Shown here one piece after another: positions 17,048 to 25,411 of a DNA stretch of 64,000 nucleotides. The notes below the pieces were generated by a model. That model saw only the letters and a program-made list of their open reading frames with translations. It ran no database searches and was not told the origin of the DNA. The translations under genes and the position numbers were made by a program. Where the stretch lies: NCBI GenBank assembly GCA_963737555.1, contig CAVTTB010000001.1, positions 1-64,000 on the forward strand, given 5' to 3'. The stretch comes from JAHJQQ01 sp963737555 (GTDB lineage: Bacteria > Pseudomonadota > Gammaproteobacteria > Thiohalobacterales > Thiohalobacteraceae). Position 1 is the stretch's first letter. Every line of letters begins with the position of its first letter.

Positions 17048-17902
17048 TTACGGAGGCGAAGCGCTCGATTCAGCGTTGCTCAGGGGCATTCTCTCCGCAT
17101 CGGGTAACGCGCGCAGCGCCTCAAGACGCTGATCCAGTGTGCGGATCTCCGGTGCATGTGCCGCACGGTGCGTGCCTTCCAGTATGTCGTGCGGCAGATC
17201 CCCCATCACTTGCTGGGCCCGCGCGGCGCGTTGCGTGGATTGGTGCAGGTCGCTGCGGGTCACGGCGCAGTATTTCCAGGCGGTTGCGCGGGCAAACGCG
17301 CTGCGCACGACACTCGCCGCTGTGTTGAGCATACGTTCCGCATCCACTCTTGCCAGGAGACCGACATGGCGCACGGTCAGCACGCCGCGTACCAGGGTGT
17401 CGAAGTCCGCGATCAGGTAGGCGCCCATGTAACCGTAGGGATTGGCGAACTGCAGGGGCACATCGATCGGTTGAAGTGAATGGGCGATTTGTATGGAGAC
17501 CCCGGTGCGCGCTTGCAGCAGGGTTTCCACCTTCGCGTTCAACGCGGCGATGGTCGCCCGGCCGGCATCCAGCGCCTCGTGGACCCGTAGCAGTGCCCAA
17601 TCGGCATAGGGGTCATCGGCAGCGGCCGCGGTCCAGATGCGGCGCATGAGATTGCCGAATTGCACCAGGCCGATGATGCCCGGCGTGTCGTTGGTGTGGC
17701 GTCGCCCATGCACGAGACGTTGCGCCTGTCTGGTCTGAATGGCCAACCGCGCATCGCCACGTAGGTTCCCCGGAGAGACGGCTGCTGTGGCGTAATCGAC
17801 AGCCGGGTCCGCATCGTTGGGTAACGCGCGGCCGGGTGGCGTTTCGGCAGGTGTCGTCGGCGCCAGGACATTCGTGGCAGACGGCATGACTGTGCGTGTC
17901 AC
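17048..17902 (-). CDS. TIGR03761/PFL_4669-family integrating conjugative element protein
   Basis: About 284 residues. It shows the conserved blocks TRQAQRLVHGRR, GIIGLVQFGNLMRRIW, ADDPYADWALLRVHEAL and LQFANPYGYMGAYLIADFDTLVRGVLT, then CAVTRSDL, of the ICE family TIGR03761. The family occurs directly after ssb in PFGI-1-type elements; its role is unknown. I chose the GTG at 17902 because it overlaps the ssb stop as GTGA. An ATG follows at 17887, and the longer ORF to 18109 lies inside ssb. Confidence 0.82.
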   Translation of the reverse strand: MTRTVMPSATNVLAPTTPAETPPGRALPNDADPAVDYATAAVSPGNLRGDARLAIQTRQAQRLVHGRRHTNDTPGIIGLVQFGNLMRRIWTAAAADDPYADWALLRVHEALDAGRATIAALNAKVETLLQARTGVSIQIAHSLQPIDVPLQFANPYGYMGAYLIADFDTLVRGVLTVRHVGLLARVDAERMLNTAASVVRSAFARATAWKYCAVTRSDLHQSTQRAARAQQVMGDLPHDILEGTHRAAHAPEIRTLDQRLEALRALPDAERMPLSNAESSASPP

Positions 17903-18291
17903 TCGCTTTCCTCCGCCTCGCGCGTGCTGCGCAGTGTGATCTGTTCGATACACACGAGGTCCACGGTGAGATAGTCCGCATCCAATTGGAGACGGCTGTG
18001 TTGCTCGCCACCGTCCTCCTGCCAAGTCTCCTGGCGCAGCCGGCCTCTCGCATACACGCGTGCACCCTTGGGCAGGAGCTTGGCTATCGCCTCGGCGCGC
18101 CAGCCCCACACGCTGGTCGTGATCCAGAATCCGCCCTGATCCTCGTAGGAACCATCCTCCTGCTTCACGCGGTGGTCGAAAAATATCCGCAGGTCGGTAA
18201 CCGGGCGCGTTTCATCGCCCACTTGAACATGCCGCAAAACGGGCGCTACGCCGAGATTGCCGGTGCCGCTGAATTCGATCGCCATCTGCAT
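17899..18291 (-). CDS. ssb: single-stranded DNA-binding protein (ICE-borne)
   Basis: A 130-residue OB-fold SSB. It has an N-terminal FSGTGNLG strand, TDLRIFFDHR, an FWITTSVWGWRAEAIAKLLPKGARVYARGRL core (typical W and GxxV motif region), and a DYLTVDLVCIEQITL end. It lacks the long acidic tail of the housekeeping SSB and is the compact type found in ICE replication modules. It overlaps the next gene by 4 bp. It protects single-stranded element DNA during rolling-circle replication or transfer. Confidence 0.85.
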   Translation of the reverse strand: MQMAIEFSGTGNLGVAPVLRHVQVGDETRPVTDLRIFFDHRVKQEDGSYEDQGGFWITTSVWGWRAEAIAKLLPKGARVYARGRLRQETWQEDGGEQHSRLQLDADYLTVDLVCIEQITLRSTREAEESE

Positions 18292-18454
18292 TGCCTCGCG
18301 TTGGATGCGTGCTCTGCATCATGGCAACACAGGCCGCCGAGTTGCTCCAGCGGAAACTCTAATCGCGTGCGCCGGGATTTTCCTGCGCCAACTGTCCACA
18401 GTGTGGACAGTTACTTCAATCCATGGCTCACATGCCAAACATCATGGCGTGCTA

Positions 18455-19707
18455 TCAGGTCCTACCCTTCAGTGCGGCTCTCAATTGATCCAGATGCTCA
18501 GCCGGCCGTTGGGGAGTCGCTGGTGGGTTCTGAATGATGGGCCCAGCCTCGGCGCGCCGCGTTCGTTCGTTGGTGCGCCGCTCGTCCCCTATGCGAGTGC
18601 CCGCGCTGGTGATATTGAAACCACCACTATTGGCCCTGTTACACAGCGAGATCAGATAGCCGAGCGGGTTGGTAATCGGTGTGCCTCTTGCCTTGGATGC
18701 ACGGAGTCTCCCGGCCAACTCGTCGAGTACGGGTTGACGCAATTCAGGTGGAACCTTGACGAGGTACATGTCGCTCAGCAGGCGTTCGTTTGGGTGCAGC
18801 TCTTTCGGAAACACGAGGACTTGGCCGTGTTCAAGATTTTCTCTGCCTGTATTTGTAGTAGTTATATTTATACAACTACTACTACATGTCGTAGCCGTGT
18901 TCAAATTTCTGCTTGGCTCATTCAGTTTATTATTTTCATCGCCACTCGATGCGTTATTCTCCAAGTTCAAATCTTGAACTTGGATTGCGTTAGCCGGGTT
19001 CAATACTTGAACCGGTGATTGGCCTTCACCGCCGCCAATGCCGCACTGGAGAGTGAGTAGTAGTGATCGACGCTCTTGGGTGTGTCCTGCTGGAGCGCGC
19101 GGATTGCCGCCATGCGCCGCTCAAGCGGGTTCTCGGGCTCTGTTACATCGTGTCCCGTGGCGATGTCGCCTTGGATGGTTGAAAGCACGCCCTGTGCGAT
19201 GCGTCGAACGTGTTGGCGGCGGTGATTGCAGGACTGATTCAGAAACGGTAGGTACTCGACGTCCAGGCGCAGGGTGTCGGCGAGGGCGAGCGGTTCATCG
19301 TGGAGTGCGTAGATGTTGCCCCGCCAGCGCCCCTTGGCGTCACGGACGCGCCGGCAGAGTGTAATCCAGCGCGTGACACGCGCGACGGTGATGGCATCGG
19401 CAATAGTGGCGCGGCCTCGGATATTGGCTTTCTCGCCGAGCAGTTTGTAACTCGGAAAAGCCGCAGCGGCCCCCGGGCTGGCCGAGACCATGATGTTCAT
19501 GATGACGATCTTGTCTTCCGGACGAAGCACCGGGTCCTGCAAGAGAATCCTGGCCAGCGCTACGTGCCAGTTGCCGAGATAGACCAACGTGTCCTGGCGA
19601 TTGTCGCCGTTGGGTGGGGCGCTCAGTAGCTGCTGGACTGAAGCGTCGATGTAGGCATCGAGGGCATGACCCCGGTGGCTGTTGGACGCATCAGAGTCCG
19701 CCGTCAT
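18455..19707 (-). CDS. STY4528-family pathogenicity-island replication protein, split by a frame change
   Basis: Two consecutive frames. 19707-19000 (235 aa) has a winged-helix-like region (YKLLGEKANIRGRATIADAITVARVTRWI) and GNIYALHDEPLALAD. 19003-18455 (182 aa), read from a TTG, has LVFPKELHPNE, LDELAGRLRAS and GYLISLCNRANSGGF. Family members of about 400 aa carry both parts, so I treat these as one gene with a one-base frame change inside the palindromic TTCAA-rich tract at 19000; a translationally coupled pair is possible. Ser/Thr/Cys-rich codons in the middle coincide with inverted repeats. The family is linked to replication of SPI-7-like elements. It overlaps the DUF2857 gene by 17 bp. 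Confidence 0.7.
18824..19013. repeat. cluster of TTCAA/TTGAA repeats and palindromes inside the replication gene
   Basis: Plus-strand GCCGTGTTCAA occurs at 18824 and 18895, and GCCGGGTTCAA at 18993. A perfect inverted repeat CCAAGTTCAA-ATC-TTGAACTTGG lies at 18961-18983, GGTTCAA-TAC-TTGAACC at 18997-19013, and a GTAGTAGTT/AACTACTAC hairpin at 18855-18882. Iteron-like repeats inside a replication gene are typical of origins; this function is inferred. Confidence 0.55.
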
Positions 19708-20362
19708 GATCGCTGTTTCCAGGACGCCGTGCGTGGCCTATGTGTGCGACGCTATCGATCGGGTTCGTTGTATCGGTGTGAGCAGGACGGCGGGGGATAC
19801 CCTCTTGCCGGTTTTCGGCAATCTCCCAGGACTTCACCAAACTCCAGAGGGTGCATAGCGGCAGTTCCGTTGATTGTGCCACAGCAAGGTAACGGTGTGG
19901 CTTGTCGAGATCGTCGTGCGCGGTCCAGACGTTCCAGCACATCGTTTCCTGTTCAGGCGTCGGGCCGGGTGGGCGGCCCATTCCGACACTGGCCATCCCC
20001 AACATCTTGCGGCGCGTCGAATACTCTTCCGCAGTCATTGCGTAGAGTGCGTGCATCATCGGCAACGGTGCGCGTTGCAGGATCAGTTCGTCCTGTAGGT
20101 TTTCTACTTCCTGGGCGCGTTCAAGGTGGGTGAGTAGCCGGTCCAGGCAGACCGGATCGACCGAGACCGCCATAAAATGTGCAGGAGCACGCGCCAGGCG
20201 GTGCAAATTGGCGAGCGTCAGGCACCGCAGGCGCGATACCTGATCCGGCCTGAAGCCGAGATCCAGTATTGAATGGACATCGCCACCGGCGAGCGTTTTG
20301 GATACGTACAGCAACGTGCTCAAGACGAGCTCTGCGTGCGGCGTTTTTGTCGTTATCGGCAT
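19691..20362 (-). CDS. DUF2857-family ICE protein
   Basis: A 223-residue protein with the DUF2857 blocks: VLSTLLYVSKTLAGGD, DLGFRPDQVSRLRCLTLANLHRLA, the AEEYSTRRKMLGM segment and the GRPPGPTPEQE motif, followed by LPLCTLWSLVKSWE. It is a conserved ICE backbone gene between ParB and the STY4528 replication protein and is of unknown function. The Arg-rich RRKML and the C-terminal helical part suggest DNA binding. Its 3' end overlaps the STY4528 start by 17 bp. Confidence 0.78.
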   Translation of the reverse strand: MPITTKTPHAELVLSTLLYVSKTLAGGDVHSILDLGFRPDQVSRLRCLTLANLHRLARAPAHFMAVSVDPVCLDRLLTHLERAQEVENLQDELILQRAPLPMMHALYAMTAEEYSTRRKMLGMASVGMGRPPGPTPEQETMCWNVWTAHDDLDKPHRYLAVAQSTELPLCTLWSLVKSWEIAENRQEGIPRRPAHTDTTNPIDSVAHIGHARRPGNSDHDGGL

Positions 20363-20439
20363 GACAGCTCCTCGCTTTGATCGTTGTCGGTAGGCTTCCT
20401 GTTGTGGCGAGCGAATTCACCCGCGTCGAGTGACCTTGG

Positions 20440-21088
20440 TCAGGATGCATTCCACAGCGTGTCCTCGTTCACCGTCCTGCGGATGTGCCGGCAGGTCTGG
20501 ATGAGCTGCCACAGTTCGTCGATATCGCGCTCATCCGCCTCCGGATGCGTGATGAATTCCGCGACAGGGAAGGGGAGGAGTGGGGTGCCTGCCACCTTGA
20601 ACACCAAGTCATGGTTGTCCGTCAGGAGCATGTGGCGAATGAGCGAAGTTTCCGGCAGGAAGGCGACGTGCTCCGCAGCGAATTCCTCCGAAAGCGCGAG
20701 CAGCCACCACCACACCCAACACCGGAACAGCTCGGCGTTATTCGTGGGCTTGCTTGAAAGCAGGGGTGTCTCTGGTACCTCAACCCAGAAGCCCAGCCCC
20801 AGCGATGACGTGGGCGTCACCAGCGATTCCAGTTCGTGGCGTTTGGCGAGTTTGAGCGCGAGTACATAGGCACGGCTGCGTAGCGACTTCAAATCCGACG
20901 GAAGTTTCCGCTGTGGTGTTGGTGCATCCTGTGGATCGATCAGTGGGAGTGACTGTCGCGTGCGCCGGTGTTTTTAGCGGTGGTACGCTGGGCGGATGGG
21001 CTGAAGCGGATTCCGACGTGTGGTGCGCCTCGCGAGTGGCGTGCGCGACCTTGGCCTCATCCGCTGAAGGATTACCCGCCAGATCCAC
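20440..21088 (-). CDS. hypothetical ICE backbone protein, probably frame-changed
   Basis: The clear part is 20892-20440: RSRAYVLALKLAKRHELESL, GLGFWVEVPE, FRCWVWWWLLALSEEFAAEHV and a C-terminal EADERDIDELWQLIQ. Upstream in that frame, open sequence lacks an ATG (only a TTG at 20892). A second frame from an ATG at 21088, overlapping the parB stop, encodes a Pro/Thr/Ala-rich linker (HPPSVPPLKTP). Joining them by one frame change near 20920 gives one protein of about 210 residues coupled to parB. The family is known to me only as an ICE neighbour of parB; its function is unknown. Confidence 0.5.
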
Positions 21089-22025
21089 GTCTGCCTAGCG
21101 ATGCTGACGGCGGGGCAGGGGTTGAGACGCTGTCGTGGTCTCCACCCTCTATGGATACGCCGGCCTGAAACAGTCGCGCATCCAAGTCCAGACGCACATG
21201 ATTGATCGGGATGTCCAGGAGATTGGCGATGCGCGACTCGATCGTCTCCTGGAGTGTTTCGGTATCGATACCGTCGCCATCGAGAGAAGAGAGCGCATCG
21301 GCAAACAGCGTATCAAACTCCGCCATCACGGCGTTGCGGTCATGCCAATAACTACGACAAGCTGTTTCGATGCGGCGGATGCCTTGGATCCTGGGACGTC
21401 CCATCCCGGCGCGCAGCGCCTGCGGGATAAGCGGCAACAGCACGTCCACCGCATAGTCCATCATGGACAGCAGTGACTTGGAGGCGCGATAGCCGAGCGC
21501 ACCCAACGACTCCGAGAACCGGCGCAGCGACAGCTCCTCGCCGGACTCCTGCTCCATCTGCCGCCTCAGATCACATACGCCAAGTGCCTTGTCGATGAAC
21601 ACCAAGTCGCCGCGGGTCTCGTTCTCGATGAGATGTGCGGCGAGCACGTTGATCTCCGAGACCCATGGTCGAAACAGGCAATGGATGCGATGGAACTGCT
21701 CATCCCCGGTCTCCTGCCAGAGTTCCTTGAGGATCATGAGCCGGGTGTTTCCACCGGCTTCGATCATATAGTTCAGCGCGTCGGGTCGGCGTGTGATCGT
21801 TAGTGGATGATCCACGCCCCGTGAGCGAATCGAATCGCGGATATCCTCATAGGCCGCATTACGTTCGCGGCGCGGGTTACGGTCGTAAAGATCGATCCTG
21901 TCGATCTCGACTATCATCGGTGTGGGCATGATCGGATCGGCAAGCGGTAGATCACGGCTCGTGCCGAAATGCGGCTCCGTCAGCATCTCGCGTAACGCTT
22001 GTGATGTTGGGCGTTTCTTGTGCAT
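21072..22025 (-). CDS. parB: ParB-family partition protein of the ICE
   Basis: A 317-residue ParB-like protein starting MHKKRPTSQAL. The ParB/Srx-fold domain (about residues 35-110) begins with DRIDLYDRNPRRE and has GVDHPLTITRRP and box II EAGGNTRLMILKEL. Next comes a helical HTH region (FIDKALGVCDLRRQM...SLRRFSESLGALGYRASKSLLSMMDYA). Family members bind parS and stabilise the excised element. The longer ORF to 22439 has no upstream family sequence and was rejected. No ParA gene is visible in the expected position just upstream; that stretch is non-coding and followed by cargo on the other strand. Confidence 0.82.
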   Translation of the reverse strand: MHKKRPTSQALREMLTEPHFGTSRDLPLADPIMPTPMIVEIDRIDLYDRNPRRERNAAYEDIRDSIRSRGVDHPLTITRRPDALNYMIEAGGNTRLMILKELWQETGDEQFHRIHCLFRPWVSEINVLAAHLIENETRGDLVFIDKALGVCDLRRQMEQESGEELSLRRFSESLGALGYRASKSLLSMMDYAVDVLLPLIPQALRAGMGRPRIQGIRRIETACRSYWHDRNAVMAEFDTLFADALSSLDGDGIDTETLQETIESRIANLLDIPINHVRLDLDARLFQAGVSIEGGDHDSVSTPAPPSASLGRRGSGG

Positions 22026-22616
22026 AGGAGTCTCCACTCGCGGCCTATGTTCCGGAGTGTTCGCGTATGCAGGTGATTGTATCGGTGTGCGATCGAACAT
22101 CACCACGGGAAAACGCACACGTTGAGGGCGCTTATCGAGGTTGATTCTTTTGGCAGGGTGTTTTAGGTGAGTCGTAGCCACTAGGTCGGCGGAAACTCCA
22201 TCGTGCTTTTGCTGCGCTGTGCCTGATACGGATCGAAGTTCGATGTGAACACGCAGTAGAAGCTTCCTGCCGGCTGTGGCTGGTGTAGTAGCGATTGAGT
22301 GCCGACTTGAGCGGCGCCCTTCTGTGTGGCTGTGGATGTCGGTCGTGGATTGACCATGCGTGACGACCGACAGTTTACCAAGGTTATCAGTTGTAACGTT
22401 TTGGTACCTTGCATATTCCGGAGAGAATAAGGCAGTCAATCTATTTCCGGCACCATGTCAATCCACGACTGGCGCCGACACACGGGCGTCCGAACTCGGA
22501 AAATGGTCGTTGGTTTTCAGATAAAATGGCCCTTATACTTCCTATACTCCAGCCCCATGCCGCGCATCGACGTGACGGTAGACATGATTGCATCACCTCA
22601 CAGGGTGCCCCAAGGA
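22026..22616. other. divergent intergenic region between parB and the GHKL system
   Basis: A 591-bp interval that must hold divergent promoters for parB (minus) and the GHKL gene (plus). An imperfect inverted repeat with arms TACCAAggTTA and TAACgttTTGGTA lies at 22376-22406 and could be a ParB- or repressor-binding site. An alternative start for the plus-strand gene is the ATG at 22526. No ParA or DnaB gene is present. Confidence 0.4.
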
Positions 22617-25411
22617 TGAGCGAAGAAGATATTAGGCAGCCACGTCCGCTTCTTCCAAACCTGCTTAATCCGCAGGTGGAAGGGCAGAAGCTGACGCTGA
22701 CTTCAGAGCAAGAATTAAACGATGCCAGTTGGGGCGCATGGTTTGGTTCACTCCAACAGGCACTTCGACTGAAGCTTTGGAAGGGTAAGTCTTTTAGTCA
22801 CTGCCACGTGGACCTGACATCATGCCCCTGGGCTGATCCTTTACCGCTGATGTCGCTATCTGTAGCCCTTGCTGAGTTTGAGCAAGCCGGAGGAAGCGTG
22901 AGCTTGGCGTTCGCCTCGTTTGACAAAGCCGATGGGGGCGAGCAGCGGCTACTAAAATATATGGCACGCGAGGGCTTTATGAGCCTACTTGCCGACTCCG
23001 CTATTGCTCATTTTCCTTCACGAACGGGCGAGACAAAAACCTTAGCCAATCGCAATGTCAGCATAGGCAATGACCCACTCACAAAGGAGTTGCTGGAGCA
23101 ACTAAAAGATTTGAACGTACCGCTCGCGTTTGAACGCAGCACTTGCCTGCCTGTGACCATGCTCCATCTTCATCGACCTCAAGATTTAGATGACACCAAA
23201 ACTCTCAACGATATCGATCAGTGGGTGGAGCGTAAGCTCTACGAGGCAATTGAACCTGTAGTCTCCGTTATGGTTCCAGGCTGGGCGCAACGAAGTGTGC
23301 GTTACCGCCTGTTGATGGCGCTACGAGAGATGCTCCATAACGTAGCAGAACATGCTTACGAGAAATCAGGATTGGCTGCGGTCTATGTACGTTATCGCGA
23401 AGGGGCTTTGGGCGAAGCGCCGGCGACATGGCTACGTCTTGAGAAGTTCATACGTCGGGAGCATGACCAGCAGAAAGTGCCATTGATGGCCCCCCCAAGC
23501 GAACGGGAATCTTTCCCCAAGACGCGAACCGGGTTCTTTGAGGTGTTCGTCTTGGATTCTGGGGAAGGACTGTGCAGATCATTGGGTGAGTTATCCGCGA
23601 CTGTTAGCAGCAGCCCGCTACAGAAGTGCATGTTGGACATCTTCGACTCGGGTCGAGGACGGAGAAAACAACGGCCGACGCAGTATGGGGGCTTATTCCT
23701 GCTCCGTCAGTTGCTTGAGCCCATGCACGACTATCTTCGCATCAGAGACGAAGATGCGTGGTGGGGTACGGAACTACCGCTTAAACGCACGGCGCAGGGA
23801 TCTACCCCAAAGGGAATCATTACGGCGTCTGCTCACGGTAAAGAACACACACAGAACGCGATTGAAGGGGTGGCTTGGACGGCGCGGCTATCCTGGTTGG
23901 ATAGAACCGACCTAGTGTGGCCCGAAGGTCCGTGGCATGGCTTGACTGAAGAAGGCGACAAGCCACATCGCAATGCCTTGATGGAATTGCTACGTGATGG
24001 CGATGCGAAGACCTTTCCTCTTGAAGACATTGCAATCGTGGATTCCCGCTTTCCATTTCAGCGATGGAGTAACACGGCGGGGTTTGCTGAAAAAGTGGCG
24101 AAGGTAGTGCTACTTCTCCCGCGATCTGACTGGATGAAAAATCATATACAACTCGAGATCACAGAAGCTGTGACAGCCGGGAACCTCGCGGAGAACGGAA
24201 GCTTGATCATTGGTGATATCCCATCGGAAGAAGCAACTACATATCTTGCAGCGATAGAGAAATCTATTGTGTTCGGCAAAGACTCCCTCGCCCGCATCCG
24301 TCGCGTGGTCCTCGTTACACGCGACATCAAGGTTTGTGTATTGGAGCGCGGAGCGAAGAAACTCTTGGTTATCAACGGAGACAAATCCAAGGATTTCATG
24401 AGAGGGCTGGCAAATCACCCTACCCCGGATATGCATTTGACCGCGTACTTCGCTACGCTTCGTCATCACGATGGTAGTCGCTTATGGGAAATCGTCCGGA
24501 ACCCGGGTGGTGCCTACCTCGAAGAAAAAGTTAAATGGAACGATGAGATCGATCTGGATGGTTACCTGGATTTCCCCCAAAGTCTGACACACCCCGTCTG
24601 CCGTCGGATTTACACGCTCACCCTACAAAGGCTAACGGGACTCTTCCCGCGCCACGACTGCGAGTTGATTGGCCTGGACGGGCTTGTCGACAGCCTCGTT
24701 GTTCGATTCAACGCTAAACAGCACCCCCGCAGCCGGGGGAAGATGGGCGAGAACAAGCAGACCCGGTTGTGTGTAGGCAGCGTTCAGGTGAGTGGTCTTA
24801 CTGAACACTTTGGAAAAGAGGAAGACGTACCGATATTCCATTTCTTCCGTCATCCGAGTGGATCTGCTCAGGGCCGCTACCTCCTGCCTTGGATGGCACC
24901 GCCCACCGGAAAGTATCTTGATCCCACCAGTCCATTCCTGCGTGTGGGCCGCACGCCCGTAGTCGCTCGTGACGGCTGGAAAGCCTACCGCATGCCTCGA
25001 TTTGATGTGAATGGGGAGTCGGTTTACGAGCAAGCTCCGAGGGAAAGCTATCATGCTTGGCAAGAACCCAGCCGAACGCCGCTCAAGATTGGGCATTGGA
25101 GCTACGGTGGGCACCACGACTTGCTGACCCTCAATCTGCTCTTGGCTTTTGATACCGAGTTGGATCGGATTAGTCTCGCTCTTGGCGGATCGTTGGCGAG
25201 GTTCATATACGCAAACCTTTTCCGTGTATTTGGCCTCACCCCTGCCCAACTGAATGAAAAGGGTAAAGAGCTATTTGGCGCGGTTCGGAAAGATCACTAC
25301 CGGAAACTACTTCCGAAAAGCCTCGCAGAAAAGAACGCCCTGTTCTTGTGCTCCATCTCACCCCGTCACCGACCACGTTGTGGATCGGTTTTTGAATCTT
25401 TTGGCTGTTGA
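22617..25411 (+). CDS. STAS-like / GHKL-ATPase protein, N-terminal part of a giant signalling protein
   Basis: About 930 residues. The first 150 resemble a STAS domain (HVDLTSCPWADPLPLMSLS, then a GGSVSLAF strand). Residues about 235-390 form a GHKL ATPase: N-box ALREMLHNVAEHAY, G1 box VLDSGEGL and a G2-like QYGGLFLLRQLLEP. No HisKA phosphoacceptor helix is apparent. The rest is unassigned. Near 25370 the frame changes: this ORF stops at 25411, while phosphoribosyltransferase sequence continues in the frame of the next entry, which overlaps it by 158 bp. I infer one protein of about 1,600 residues (22617-27419). The start is ATG 22617, with 22526 possible. Base composition is visibly more AT-rich than the ICE backbone, suggesting separate acquisition. 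Confidence 0.65.

Noticed and set aside
20780..21088. Separate small gene from ATG 21088
   Set aside because: Its Pro/Thr-rich N-terminal half fits as a linker of the frame-changed 20440-21088 gene, and its C-terminal half is antifunctional (Cys/Arg/Thr random) while the neighbouring frame is conserved-looking.
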